Positions 1-8,401 of a stretch of 64,000 bases of DNA are shown one piece after another (the first letter of the stretch is position 1; the number at the start of each line of letters is the position of its first letter). The DNA lies in the NCBI GenBank assembly GCA_965248135.1, contig CBDFIN010000010.1, positions 62,001 to 126,000 on the forward strand, in the 5' to 3' direction. The notes under the pieces were generated by a model, which worked only from the letters and a program-made list of their open reading frames with translations, searched no databases and had not been told where the DNA came from. The stretch is from SZUA-100 sp965248135. Its GTDB lineage: Bacteria; Pseudomonadota; Alphaproteobacteria; Rhizobiales; Rhizobiaceae. Position numbers and translations under genes: made by a program.

Positions 1-171
1 CAAAGTGGTTTGCGCCAACGCCATGACATAGAACAGAATAATCATACCGGAGCGCTCCACCAAACGTTCGACCGGCTTTCGGCCATTCGTCAACTTCCCA
101 CCCAACGCCGGTCGACCCGTCTCTTTGGCGGTATAATGCTCAAGCATACGCTTCGATACTCGATGCATCAT
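1..171 (-). CDS. Partial unidentified membrane protein (N-terminus only)
   Basis: An open frame begins at an ATG whose complement is at 169-171 and runs off the left edge without a stop, giving 57 residues. The first 35 or so residues are basic and polar. They are followed by a hydrophobic stretch (around residues 44-57, MIILFYVMAL) that looks like the start of a first membrane segment. A second ATG lies one codon further in. It sits 43 bp downstream of the D-lyxose isomerase gene on the same strand, so the two may be co-transcribed. I do not recognise the family; a sugar-linked permease is only a guess from the neighbour. Confidence 0.45.
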   Translation of the reverse strand, partial: MMHRVSKRMLEHYTAKETGRPALGGKLTNGRKPVERLVERSGMIILFYVMALAQTTL

Positions 172-214
172 TTCGCTTGAATTTGCCGTGAAATCTGGCG
201 CGCCGCAAAGACGT

Positions 215-940
215 TCAACCAAACCACTTGTTATAGTCGGAAACCAGCAGATGCAGCGGGTCGGTGTCTTCTTCAACGGTTGAAAACCGGCCAATAGAAT
301 CGCGGAAAATATTGTCGGTTCGATCATCGTTGACGGTTGAGACCTCTCCAATCAGCACATCGGCGCCTTCCCCCCAAAAGGCATGCCAATTGCCGGGCAT
401 CAACGTAACGCTTTCACCTGGATTGAGTTTTAATACCGCACCGGCTGGCTGGCTGCGCAGAACACCATCTGTGGCTACCGTGACAAGAGATGTCTCGTCC
501 AGATTCCCTTCCGGGTCCGAGTTGAATAATTCCAAAGCCAGAACACCACCGCCCCGGTTGATGATGTCTTCGGCCTTGATGATGTGGCGATGCATCGGAG
601 AAATCTGATCCCGGCGTGAGATCATTATCTTTTCAGCATAACACATGCCGCCACCGCGCTTTAAATCTTGCCGGGAGCCATTGCGGACCGTGAACAGAAA
701 AAGACCGAGATTGTCGAAATCTCCCTGGCCGTAATCCGTGATATCCCAGCCCAGCCGGGCATCGACAATACCCTTAATATCGCCCAACCGGTCTGCCATT
801 TCTGCTGGAGACCAGTAGGCGAAAGGCGGCAGTATGTAGCCGAATGAGCGGATAAATTCATTCGATTCCTCGATAATCCGATTAATCTGCGAGCGTTTCA
901 CCTCAGGTGTTCTCCAGTTGCTGCGACCATTGTTTACCAA
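215..940 (-). CDS. D-lyxose ketol-isomerase, cupin type
   Basis: The 241-residue product belongs to the cupin family of D-lyxose/D-mannose isomerases, which interconvert D-lyxose and D-xylulose (and D-mannose and D-fructose) with a divalent metal, usually manganese. The metal site is visible: His117, His119 and Glu124 in the stretch PMHRHIIKAEDI, and His186 in PGNWHAFWG, with the same spacing as the characterised E. coli enzyme. Length is normal for the family. It lies 29 bp downstream of the peroxiredoxin gene and upstream of a partial membrane-protein gene, all on the minus strand. The physiological sugar cannot be told from the sequence. No regulator or sugar kinase is in view. Confidence 0.88.
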   Translation of the reverse strand: MVNNGRSNWRTPEVKRSQINRIIEESNEFIRSFGYILPPFAYWSPAEMADRLGDIKGIVDARLGWDITDYGQGDFDNLGLFLFTVRNGSRQDLKRGGGMCYAEKIMISRRDQISPMHRHIIKAEDIINRGGGVLALELFNSDPEGNLDETSLVTVATDGVLRSQPAGAVLKLNPGESVTLMPGNWHAFWGEGADVLIGEVSTVNDDRTDNIFRDSIGRFSTVEEDTDPLHLLVSDYNKWFG

Positions 941-969
941 GCGCGCACAATTTATATTACCGTTGCTGA

Positions 970-1623
970 TCAGCCTTTCAGCCTGGTCATTCGCAGGTAA
1001 GGCAGGACAGTTGTAAAGTCGCCGAATTTCGTCTTGGCATCCGCATCATTGACCGTTGTCGGGATCACCACATCATCGCCGACATTCCAGTTTGCAGGCG
1101 TTGCGACACCTTCGTTAGCCGCGGTTTGCAGGCCATCCAGCGCGCGCAAAACCTCCGCAAAGTTGCGGCCCACATTCATTGGATATGTCATCGACAGTTT
1201 CATCGCTTTGTCAGGCCCGATGATAAAGACCGATCGAACGGTCGCACTGTCGTTGGGGGTGCGGCCATCGGGCATATAGGCTTCGGCCGGCAACATATCG
1301 AACGCCTTGGAGACCGCCAGACCATCATCAGCAATGATCGGAAATCCCGCTGCCGCGCCACCGACCTTCTCGATGTCATCCTTCCATCTCTTGTGATCCT
1401 CGACCCCATCAACGGATACACCGATCACCTTGGTGCCGCGTTTGGCCCACTCGTCGGCCAGTTGGGCAACAGCACCAAATTCGGTCGTGCAAACAGGGGT
1501 AAAATCCTTGGGGTGCGAAAACAGGATCGCCCAGCTATCACCAATCCAGTCATGCAAGGCAAAAATGCCCTGGTCTGTCTCGACCGTCAGGTTTGGGATG
1601 GTGTCATTTATTCGTAAGCTCAT
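970..1623 (-). CDS. 1-Cys peroxiredoxin (Prx6 type, AhpC/TSA family)
   Basis: This 217-residue cytoplasmic protein should reduce hydrogen peroxide and organic peroxides. The peroxidatic cysteine is Cys45 in the motif DFTPVCTTE, preceded by FSHPKD. The length and the long C-terminal extension with the VIPTTVND-like segment fit the 1-Cys Prx6 branch rather than the shorter 2-Cys AhpC branch. Cys45 appears to be the only cysteine, so no resolving cysteine is present. The start has an AGGAA-type ribosome site just upstream. It is divergent from the rhodanese gene at 1646, with only about 20 bp between the two frames. It may be co-transcribed with the D-lyxose isomerase gene downstream. Confidence 0.9.
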   Translation of the reverse strand: MSLRINDTIPNLTVETDQGIFALHDWIGDSWAILFSHPKDFTPVCTTEFGAVAQLADEWAKRGTKVIGVSVDGVEDHKRWKDDIEKVGGAAAGFPIIADDGLAVSKAFDMLPAEAYMPDGRTPNDSATVRSVFIIGPDKAMKLSMTYPMNVGRNFAEVLRALDGLQTAANEGVATPANWNVGDDVVIPTTVNDADAKTKFGDFTTVLPYLRMTRLKG

Positions 1624-1645
1624 GCGGTTGTTCCTTTGGAATTAG

Positions 1646-2290
1646 GTGCGACTCAAACAGCAAACTAATCCTGGCAGCAGCATTTTGGCAAGAGTTGCAG
1701 CAATGGAATTGATTGCCTATTTTAGCATCAACTTCCTTTGGAATCACGCGCAGACCCATTGGAGAATTTCATCAAGCAAGAATTTTTGGAGGAACATTGC
1801 TGAAGAGCGCCACTTCAACCCGCGTTTGCAGGTACAGTCTGCGGACGAATATGCCGAGATCATGAACAACCTCAATTTGGCCAATCCGGCATTGATGGAT
1901 GTGGCTGTGCCCGAGAACTTAAGACTTGGTCTAAAGGTGCCGGCGCAACATCGCGTGCCGGTTTTGGAGGTTGATGAGATTCTCGCTAACTGGCCGTCAG
2001 TCGATTGCCAGCTGGTAGACATCCGCGAAGAAAGCGAGCGTCGCCGTCACGGCGCCATCCCCAATTCCATCCATGCGCCATACGGTCATTTCGATCGTTA
2101 TTGTCGCTCCTGTGGCCCGTTGGCGGGTCTGACCAAAGACAGCCGGTTTCTGCTCTACTGCGCCGTAGGAGAACGTTCCACCCTTACGGTCGAGATAGCC
2201 GACGAACTGGGGCTGAAAAACGTTGCACATATTCCATGCGGCTTTACAGCCTGGCAACAGGCCGGCGGTCCGGTTGAATCGATTGATTAG
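1646..2290 (+). CDS. Rhodanese-domain protein, probable 5'-truncated persulfide dioxygenase-rhodanese
   Basis: The frame encodes up to 214 residues. Residues about 106-214 form a rhodanese domain with active-site Cys172 in the loop CAVGERS, so sulfurtransferase activity is plausible. Residues about 51-97 (IAEERHFNPRLQ, then EIMNNLNLANPALMDVAVPENL) resemble the very end of the metallo-beta-lactamase domain of ETHE1-type persulfide dioxygenases, which are often fused to a C-terminal rhodanese. The metal-binding HxHxDH part that should precede it is absent, and the first 50 residues resemble nothing in the family. The frame begins almost inside the divergent peroxiredoxin promoter. The start is uncertain: an ATG at 1703 is possible, and a GGAGG at 1788-1792 precedes only an in-frame ATT. 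I infer a gene remnant that may still yield a sulfurtransferase. Confidence 0.6.
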   Translation: MRLKQQTNPGSSILARVAAMELIAYFSINFLWNHAQTHWRISSSKNFWRNIAEERHFNPRLQVQSADEYAEIMNNLNLANPALMDVAVPENLRLGLKVPAQHRVPVLEVDEILANWPSVDCQLVDIREESERRRHGAIPNSIHAPYGHFDRYCRSCGPLAGLTKDSRFLLYCAVGERSTLTVEIADELGLKNVAHIPCGFTAWQQAGGPVESID

Positions 2291-2683
2291 GCGTGTCGTA
2301 CCCAATCAAGATCATTTGACCGGAATCTCGCATTTATGCCAAGGGAAACTGATATTGACCACGGCAATCGCTTGAAAGCGATTTGCACGTATTTTGTTAG
2401 TTTGCTCCGCTGCGGGCGGTTCTTTGCGGCGCTTTTTGCGCCTCAATCACCGTCCTCACATGAGCAATGCTCAGGGCTGACCCGAATTCCCGAGATTTTT
2501 CTTTGAAAAAATCCCTCCATTCGGGCGCCATGCGGATAAACTTTCTTTCAAGCGATCGCCGTGTAATATTGACCGATATAGCGGGATTACCTTGAAGTGA
2601 TCATGCTATACATCTGAACATGACCAGCGCGTGGAAGCGGATGCGCTTGCAACTCCCTCACGCTTGCAACAACACCCCTGCCC
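2291..2683. other. Intergenic region without a clear gene
   Basis: These 393 bp separate the plus-strand rhodanese gene and the minus-strand ornithine cyclodeaminase gene, which converge here. I see no tRNA, strong terminator or repeat element. The only coding-like signal is a 44-codon minus-strand frame at 2397-2531, listed separately. Confidence 0.5.
2397..2531 (-). CDS. Possible small ORF of unknown function (44 aa)
   Basis: An ATG (complement at 2529-2531) opens a 44-codon frame ending in TAA at 2397-2399. The predicted peptide is basic and amphipathic, beginning MAPEWRDFFKEKS and ending QRTARSGAN, and its composition looks protein-like. The same frame stays open upstream of the ATG for about 20 more codons, so it could also be the end of a decayed gene. 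No clear ribosome site is visible. I do not recognise it. Confidence 0.25.
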   Translation of the reverse strand: MAPEWRDFFKEKSREFGSALSIAHVRTVIEAQKAPQRTARSGAN

Positions 2684-3736
2684 TCAGGCCGCTCGCCTAA
2701 GCATGCCGAAAAGATCACGCGGATCATCCGGATCAGCGATCATATCGAGTTTTTGGTAACAGGAGATATTCTTCAACTGGTCATGGACGTAACGCAGGGC
2801 GGAAAAATCTTCGATGGCAAACCCGACGCTGTCGAAAAGCGTTATCTGGTTTTTCGATGTCCGTCCTTCCACCGCACCGGTGATCACCCGCCAAAGCTCG
2901 GTGACCGGATGGTCTGTTGCCAATTGCTGGATTTCACCCTCGATGCGTGTTTGGGGCGGGTATTCGACAAAAATATCAGAGCGCAGCAAGATATCGCGAT
3001 GCAGCTCGGTCTTGCCCGAACAATCGCCGCCTATAGCGTTGATGTGGACACCGGACCCAACCATATTATCCGTCAATATGGTAGCATATTGCTTGTCTGC
3101 GGTGCAGGTGGTGATGATCTCGGCACCGTCCATGGCTTCATGCGCATCCACACATTTGGTTATCTTCAGGCCGCTGGCAGCAAGGTTTTGTACCGCTTTG
3201 TCGGTTGCTTTAGGGTCAATGTCGAATAGGCGCACATTTTCGATCCCCAACACCTGGTGGAAGGCAAGAACCTGAAACTCACACTGCGCACCATTGCCGA
3301 TCATTGCCATGGTCTTCGATCCCTTTGGCGCCAGGTGACGTGCCGCGACGACCGAGGTGGCAGCCGTTCGCAGCGCCGTCAGCACGGTCATTTCGGTCAA
3401 CAGCACCGGATAGCCGTTTGCGACACTGGAAAGAACACCGAAAGCTGTGACCGTCTGAAACCCGCGGGCCATATTTGCCGGGTGTCCGTTGACATATTTG
3501 AAGCTATAGGTCTCGCCGTTTGAGGTCGGCATCAATTCGATCACGCCTTCGGCCGAGTGGGCAGCCACACGGGGCGATTTGTCGAAGCTCTCCCACCTGC
3601 AAAAGTCCGCTTCGATATAATCAGCAATCTCTGCGATAACTTTTGCGGGGCCGATTTGGTTGACGATCTTCATCATATCATCAACGCTGACGAAGGGTAC
3701 GAAAGCCATATCTGAGGGCATGGGGGTCATATTCAT
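2684..3736 (-). CDS. Ornithine cyclodeaminase
   Basis: The 350-residue product belongs to the ornithine cyclodeaminase/mu-crystallin family, which converts L-ornithine to L-proline and ammonia using bound NAD. Conserved features include the substrate region FKYVNGHPAN, the segment TALRTAATSVVAARHLA, and the Rossmann motif MIGNGAQCEFQVLAF. Length is typical for the bacterial enzyme. The gene follows the arginase gene by 19 bp on the same strand, so the two form an arginine-to-proline catabolic operon under a divergent Lrp/AsnC regulator. Relatives in this family include other imine-forming dehydrogenases, but the arginase neighbour strongly supports ornithine as substrate. Confidence 0.92.
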   Translation of the reverse strand: MNMTPMPSDMAFVPFVSVDDMMKIVNQIGPAKVIAEIADYIEADFCRWESFDKSPRVAAHSAEGVIELMPTSNGETYSFKYVNGHPANMARGFQTVTAFGVLSSVANGYPVLLTEMTVLTALRTAATSVVAARHLAPKGSKTMAMIGNGAQCEFQVLAFHQVLGIENVRLFDIDPKATDKAVQNLAASGLKITKCVDAHEAMDGAEIITTCTADKQYATILTDNMVGSGVHINAIGGDCSGKTELHRDILLRSDIFVEYPPQTRIEGEIQQLATDHPVTELWRVITGAVEGRTSKNQITLFDSVGFAIEDFSALRYVHDQLKNISCYQKLDMIADPDDPRDLFGMLRRAA

Positions 3737-3755
3737 GGGTCACAGTTCCATTGAT

Positions 3756-4688
3756 TTAAATCGATATCGTCGGGCGGTCGAGCACGGTGCGTCCCAAGAG
3801 ACTGGCGCAAAGATCGACCATAAGATGGGCGGTGCGTCCCCGCTCGTCGAGAAAGGGGTTCAGTTCAACCAGATCGAGCGAAGTGACGAGATTGCTGTCG
3901 CAGAGCATTTCCATCACCAGATGCGCCTCACGAAAGGTCGCGCCCCCTGGAACAGTGGTGCCAACCGCCGGTGCGATGCTTGGCTCCAGAAAGTCGACAT
4001 CGAAACTTACATGCAGCGCGCCATTGGCAGCCTTGACCTTAGCCAGAAAACGCGACAGGGGCGCCTTGATGCCATTCTCGTCGATGGTCCGCATGTCATG
4101 CACTTCAATCGGCGTATTCGCCAGCCGAGCCTTCTCGGCCGGATCAACGGAGCGGATGCCGATCATGCAGACATTTGCTGCCGGCACGGGTGCGCTCAAT
4201 TCAGGATAGGTGCCTTGAAAGTCGTCCATTTGGGTAAAATAGGCGACCGGGGTGCCATGTAGATTGCCGCTACGGGTGGTTTCCAGGGTATGAAAGTCGG
4301 GATGAGCGTCAAGCCACAACACAAACTGCTCGCGGCCAAGGTGTCGCGAATAGCGTGCCACACCAGGAACAGTGCCTATCGAAAGACTGTGATCACCACC
4401 AAGAAAGATCGGCAATTCAGAGCGGCAGGAGGCCTCATAAGCAGCATCTTCCAATTCAAGCGCCCATGCGGTCGTGGCATCAAGATTGCGGACCGCAGGG
4501 TTCTGGTGGCTAATAGCATTGGTTTCGGCGGGTGAGACATTGCCCAGGTCACAGACCCGATGGCCAAGCTCCACCAATGCAGACATCAGTCCCGCAGTTC
4601 GCATTGCATCGGGTCCCATCAAACACCCGGGCTGACTGGCCCCACTTTGCACCGGCGCTCCCACAAGTGCGCAATTCACAGATCTCAT
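3756..4688 (-). CDS. rocF: Arginase
   Basis: This enzyme hydrolyses L-arginine to ornithine and urea. The binuclear manganese ligands are visible: His100 in GGDHSLSIGT, Asp127, His129 and Asp131 in LDAHPDFHT, and Asp230 and Asp232 in SFDVDFLEP. I chose the ATG at 4686-4688, giving 310 residues that start MRSVNCALVGAP and matching family length, because an AGGA ribosome site lies just upstream. An in-frame start at 4763 would add 25 non-conserved residues and run into the divergent promoter. Ornithine cyclodeaminase follows 19 bp downstream. Agmatinase is a related alternative, but the sequence and partner gene fit arginase better. Confidence 0.93.
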   Translation of the reverse strand: MRSVNCALVGAPVQSGASQPGCLMGPDAMRTAGLMSALVELGHRVCDLGNVSPAETNAISHQNPAVRNLDATTAWALELEDAAYEASCRSELPIFLGGDHSLSIGTVPGVARYSRHLGREQFVLWLDAHPDFHTLETTRSGNLHGTPVAYFTQMDDFQGTYPELSAPVPAANVCMIGIRSVDPAEKARLANTPIEVHDMRTIDENGIKAPLSRFLAKVKAANGALHVSFDVDFLEPSIAPAVGTTVPGGATFREAHLVMEMLCDSNLVTSLDLVELNPFLDERGRTAHLMVDLCASLLGRTVLDRPTISI

Positions 4689-4819
4689 TTGAAAATTCCT
4701 ATTTTCCCGGTTGCAGTATCTTAGCTGGCATAATAGATAGCAGATAGATTTCAAATTAAACAAAATGGCAGGTAATTCGTGCGTTATGATAGCTAATTCT
4801 TACGATATGATAGGTTCCA
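4689..4819. promoter_or_regulatory. Divergent promoter region, arginase operon and Lrp-type regulator
   Basis: These 131 bp lie between the divergent arginase and lrp-type starts and are clearly AT-rich. They contain repeated AT-rich motifs such as ATAGATAGCAGATAGAT (around 4732-4748) and GATAGCTAATTCTTACGATA (around 4786-4805). Lrp/AsnC proteins commonly bind such regions to control both themselves and the divergent catabolic operon. The binding role is inferred from layout, not from a defined consensus. Confidence 0.5.
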
Positions 4820-5245
4820 ATGACTCAGCTTGATGACAAAGACCGGCGACTGATTGCGCTGCTCAAACTCGACAGCCGCGCTTCAATTACCGTGTTGGCG
4901 GAAGAATTGAAGGTCTCGCGGGCCACCGTGCAAACCAGGATGGACAGGTTGGTGCAATCAGGCGTCATTACCCGCTTTACTGTCGAACTTGCCGACAAGG
5001 GAGGTGAAAACCGTACCCGGGCCATAATGATGATCGAGATTGAGGGCAGTGAGGAAAAAAACGTTACCCGGCGCCTGCGCAGGATGCCTGAAATTGCCAA
5101 CAGCTACGCCACCAATGGCAAGTGGGATCTGGTTGTCGTAATCGAGACCGATCATTTACCTGAATTTGACCGGGTTTTGCGGGAAATCAGACAGATCCGT
5201 GGTGTACGCAACAGCGAGACCAGCATATTGCTGACATCAATGTGA
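4820..5245 (+). CDS. Lrp/AsnC-family transcriptional regulator
   Basis: The 141-residue product has the two-part Lrp layout. An N-terminal helix-turn-helix (about residues 2-60, with LDSRASITVLAEELKVSRATVQTRMDRL) is followed by a C-terminal RAM ligand-binding domain (about 65-138). It is divergent from the arginase-ornithine cyclodeaminase operon. In this family such a position usually marks the local activator, responding to arginine or ornithine, as known for PutR- and ArgP/OcdR-like systems. The specific ligand is inferred. Confidence 0.92.
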   Translation: MTQLDDKDRRLIALLKLDSRASITVLAEELKVSRATVQTRMDRLVQSGVITRFTVELADKGGENRTRAIMMIEIEGSEEKNVTRRLRRMPEIANSYATNGKWDLVVVIETDHLPEFDRVLREIRQIRGVRNSETSILLTSM

Positions 5246-5262
5246 AAACGGCAGTGCGGCAG

Positions 5263-5278
5263 TAATCCATGCGGATTA
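5263..5278. terminator. Weak hairpin between convergent genes
   Basis: TAATCC (5263-5268) and GGATTA (5273-5278) form a 6-bp stem around ATGC, between the convergent ends of the lrp-type gene and the RND pump gene. It has no T-run on either side, so terminator function is only suggested by position. Confidence 0.25.
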
Positions 5279-5296
5279 ATACTAAAGAAAGCCGGC

Positions 5297-8200
5297 TCAA
5301 ACTTTGCGACTATCAGAGCTCAGCGTGCTGATGCCGAAATCGTCAAGCATGGCATAGAAGGCCGGCACCACGAACAGCACGACAAAAGCCGAAGCCGTCA
5401 GGCCAAATGCCAGACTGGTCACCAGCGGGATCATAATCTGGGCCTGAAGGCTTGTCTCTGAAAGGATCGGCAGCAGGCCGGCCACGGTGGTTAAAGAGGT
5501 TAAAAATATGGCGCGAAAGCGTTTCCGGCTAGCTAGTGCTGCGGCCTTGGCGACGGTCCCCTCCTCCTCGTAGTGCAGTTTGATAAAGCTCACCAGCAAA
5601 ATGGAATTATTGACCACAACTCCAGCCAAAGCGACAAACCCCAGCATACTGGGCATGGAGAAATCGAGGCCCATGGCAAGATGGCCAAAGATAGCCCCAA
5701 TCAGTGCAAAGGGGATCACCACCATCACCACAATTGGTTCCACATAGGATCGGAACTGGAAACTGAGCACCAAGAACACCCCGATCAAACCAATTGCAAA
5801 GCCTTTCAACATCGATTTCTGAGTGGTTTGTGCCTCCTTGTTTTGGCCCTCGACGGCGATCGAAAGGCCAGGATAGCGGCTCAGCAAGTCGGGTATAAAT
5901 CGGCTCCGGGTATCTTGAACAATGGCGTTGGCATTGGCGATGCGCCCGTCAATAGCACCTTGAACCGTGACTGTCCGCACGCCATCCTGACGGTTAATAC
6001 GGGCATATCCCCGGCCTGTCTCCACCCTGGCGACACTGGAAAGGGGCACTTGTGCCCCGTTCGGCATGGCAATAGTGAAACCATCGAAACCAGCCAGAGA
6101 TTTGCGGTCTGAACCGGCAAGCCTGACATTAACCTCAAACGATTCGCCATCGACTTGCAACTCGCTGATTTTGGTGCCGAAATAGGCAGCCCGAAGCTGG
6201 TCGGCGACAATAGAAGCGGTCACGCCCAAGCTCACCGCACCTTCTTTCATGTGGATGCGGAATTCGCGTTTACCCGGGCGCAAGTCATCCAGCACGCCGG
6301 TAACCCCTTCATATCGTTCAATCCATCCCACAAGCTCGCGTGAAGCCGATTTCAATTGTGCCAGATCGTCACCCTTAAGGCGAAGATCGATAGCGACACC
6401 GGCAGGCCCAACCGTCGCCTCATCAAACCTTAGATCGATCACATCGGGCAAATTGCCGGCTTTCTGGCGCCAAAGGGCCATTATTTCATCGGGTCTGGAG
6501 TTTCGCTGTTCGCCGCTTAACAGATCAGCGCTTATGGTGGCCACATGCGGGCCGGATTCAAAGGCATTCTTATTCTGGTTGAACAAGGTGGTAACCTGGC
6601 GCACCAGCGGCGTGGTGTCCGGTTGCAGCGGTGTCAGCTCACGATTGACCTCATCCAGCGCCGACTGAATTCTTGCGACCATAGCTTCAGTCCGCGCCAG
6701 CGGCGTGCCTTGCGGCATCAGCAAGCGGGCCTCGATGGTGTCGCCGTCAAGTTCGGGAAAGGCCGTAAATTTCAAAAATCCACCGGCAAGCATCGATATC
6801 GCCAATAACAGCGCTGCAAATGACAGACCAACCGTCAAATAACGCCAGCTCACGGTTAGATCGACCAATCGGCCGACCAAATTATCACGCATCCAGTCCA
6901 TCATTGTGGCCACCCTCTTGCTCAACCGGGATGGTGCGTGGTTCTTGTGATGAAGGGTGTGGCATAGATGATTAGGCAGGATCAAAAATGCCTCGATCAG
7001 TGACACGACCAGTACAAATAACATAACCGTCGGCACGACCTTGAGCACCGCTCCAAGATCGCCGGCAAGAAAGGCCAGCGAGCCGAAAATCAGCGTTGTG
7101 GTGGCAAAGGATGAGAGCACATTTGGCCATACCTGTTTTGCCCCCTGGGTTGCCGCCTCAATCGGCGAAAGGCCCTGTTCGCGTTTGGTGGCAATATTTT
7201 CAGCGATAACAATGGCATCATCCATCAAAATGCCGACGACAATCAACAATCCAACCGAAGTCATCAAGTTGAGCGAATAGCCGATTGCACTCATCACCGC
7301 GAAGGCGCCCATAAAGGATACCGGCAGGCCCATCACCACCCAAAACGAATACCGCATGCCAAAAAACACGGCCATCACCAAAAACACCAGCGCCAGACCC
7401 TGAACACCGTTTCTGGCGACGAGATTGAGCCGGTCTCGCACCAAAGAAGCACCGTCTCTGGTCAAAACGGCGGTAACACCCTTTGGCGCGCTCTGGTTTT
7501 CGTGGATTAAAAACTCCTTTAAGGCATCGATCACCGTGAGCGTATCTTCGTTGCGGGTCTTGGTTACATCCAACACGGCTGCCGGTTTGCCGTTAAAGAG
7601 GATTTTTTCCTCATCTTTTTCAAACCGGTCGCTGATTGTGGCGATGTCCCCCAGCCTGATCTGGCCACCGGTGGCCGCAGAAATCACCACAAGACCATGA
7701 AAATCCTGCGGGCGCAGCCGCTCGTCGGCCAGCCGGACCAGCACATGTTCCTCGCTGCTTTCGACATTGCCGCCTGGAAGGTCGAGGCTTTGGTTCTGGA
7801 TGGCGCGGGCGATATCCGACACGCTCAAGCCGAATTGGCGCAAAACCGGGACAGAAAGTTCGATCCTGATCTGGTGGGTTGAAAATCCCTTGATATCAAC
7901 CTTGGGAATGCCGCCCCAGTTTAACATCCGGTCGCGCAGCTGTTCGGCATAGATTTTCAACTGCGTTCGGTCGGCAATTCCTGAAAGGGCGACAGAAGCA
8001 ACAAAATCGGTGCGTCCGAGCGTGCTGACCACCGGTTGCTCGGCCTTGTCGGGAAAGTCGTTGATCGCCTCGACCTCAGATTTCACATCGTTGAAGAATT
8101 CTCCGATGTCACCGCCTTCAACCACCCGGACCACGGCCCGGCCAAGGCCCTCGCGTGATTCACACGCTATTTCGCGTATGTTGGAGACAGCATCAATGGC

Positions 8201-8401
8201 GTTTTCGAGCCGCTCGCATATGGCAGATTCAACGTCTTCGGCCCGCGCACCGGGGTAAACCACCCTGATTTCCACCCGGCTGGGGTCGGCCCGGGGAAAG
8301 GTCTCACGTTGCAGTGTGCTAATGGAAAACGCGCCGGCGACGAGGAAACCAATCATCAACAGATTGGCGACAGTGGGATGGGCGGCGAAAAACCGGATCA
8401 C
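5297..8401 (-). CDS. RND family efflux transporter, inner-membrane permease
   Basis: The 1034-residue protein has the AcrB/MexB-type layout: an N-terminal membrane helix (about residues 9-30), a large periplasmic pore domain, a helix group around 335-480, a second periplasmic domain, and a final helix group around 860-1020. Proton-relay aspartates are visible as Asp394-Asp395 in GILMDDAIVIAENI, as in helix 4 of HAE1 drug pumps. It overlaps the upstream adaptor gene by 4 bp (ATGA), so the two are translationally coupled. No outer-membrane TolC-type gene or local repressor is adjacent. The substrate is unknown; the DD pair argues for proton-driven export of organic compounds rather than metal export. 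Confidence 0.93.
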   Translation of the reverse strand: MIRFFAAHPTVANLLMIGFLVAGAFSISTLQRETFPRADPSRVEIRVVYPGARAEDVESAICERLENAIDAVSNIREIACESREGLGRAVVRVVEGGDIGEFFNDVKSEVEAINDFPDKAEQPVVSTLGRTDFVASVALSGIADRTQLKIYAEQLRDRMLNWGGIPKVDIKGFSTHQIRIELSVPVLRQFGLSVSDIARAIQNQSLDLPGGNVESSEEHVLVRLADERLRPQDFHGLVVISAATGGQIRLGDIATISDRFEKDEEKILFNGKPAAVLDVTKTRNEDTLTVIDALKEFLIHENQSAPKGVTAVLTRDGASLVRDRLNLVARNGVQGLALVFLVMAVFFGMRYSFWVVMGLPVSFMGAFAVMSAIGYSLNLMTSVGLLIVVGILMDDAIVIAENIATKREQGLSPIEAATQGAKQVWPNVLSSFATTTLIFGSLAFLAGDLGAVLKVVPTVMLFVLVVSLIEAFLILPNHLCHTLHHKNHAPSRLSKRVATMMDWMRDNLVGRLVDLTVSWRYLTVGLSFAALLLAISMLAGGFLKFTAFPELDGDTIEARLLMPQGTPLARTEAMVARIQSALDEVNRELTPLQPDTTPLVRQVTTLFNQNKNAFESGPHVATISADLLSGEQRNSRPDEIMALWRQKAGNLPDVIDLRFDEATVGPAGVAIDLRLKGDDLAQLKSASRELVGWIERYEGVTGVLDDLRPGKREFRIHMKEGAVSLGVTASIVADQLRAAYFGTKISELQVDGESFEVNVRLAGSDRKSLAGFDGFTIAMPNGAQVPLSSVARVETGRGYARINRQDGVRTVTVQGAIDGRIANANAIVQDTRSRFIPDLLSRYPGLSIAVEGQNKEAQTTQKSMLKGFAIGLIGVFLVLSFQFRSYVEPIVVMVVIPFALIGAIFGHLAMGLDFSMPSMLGFVALAGVVVNNSILLVSFIKLHYEEEGTVAKAAALASRKRFRAIFLTSLTTVAGLLPILSETSLQAQIMIPLVTSLAFGLTASAFVVLFVVPAFYAMLDDFGISTLSSDSRKV

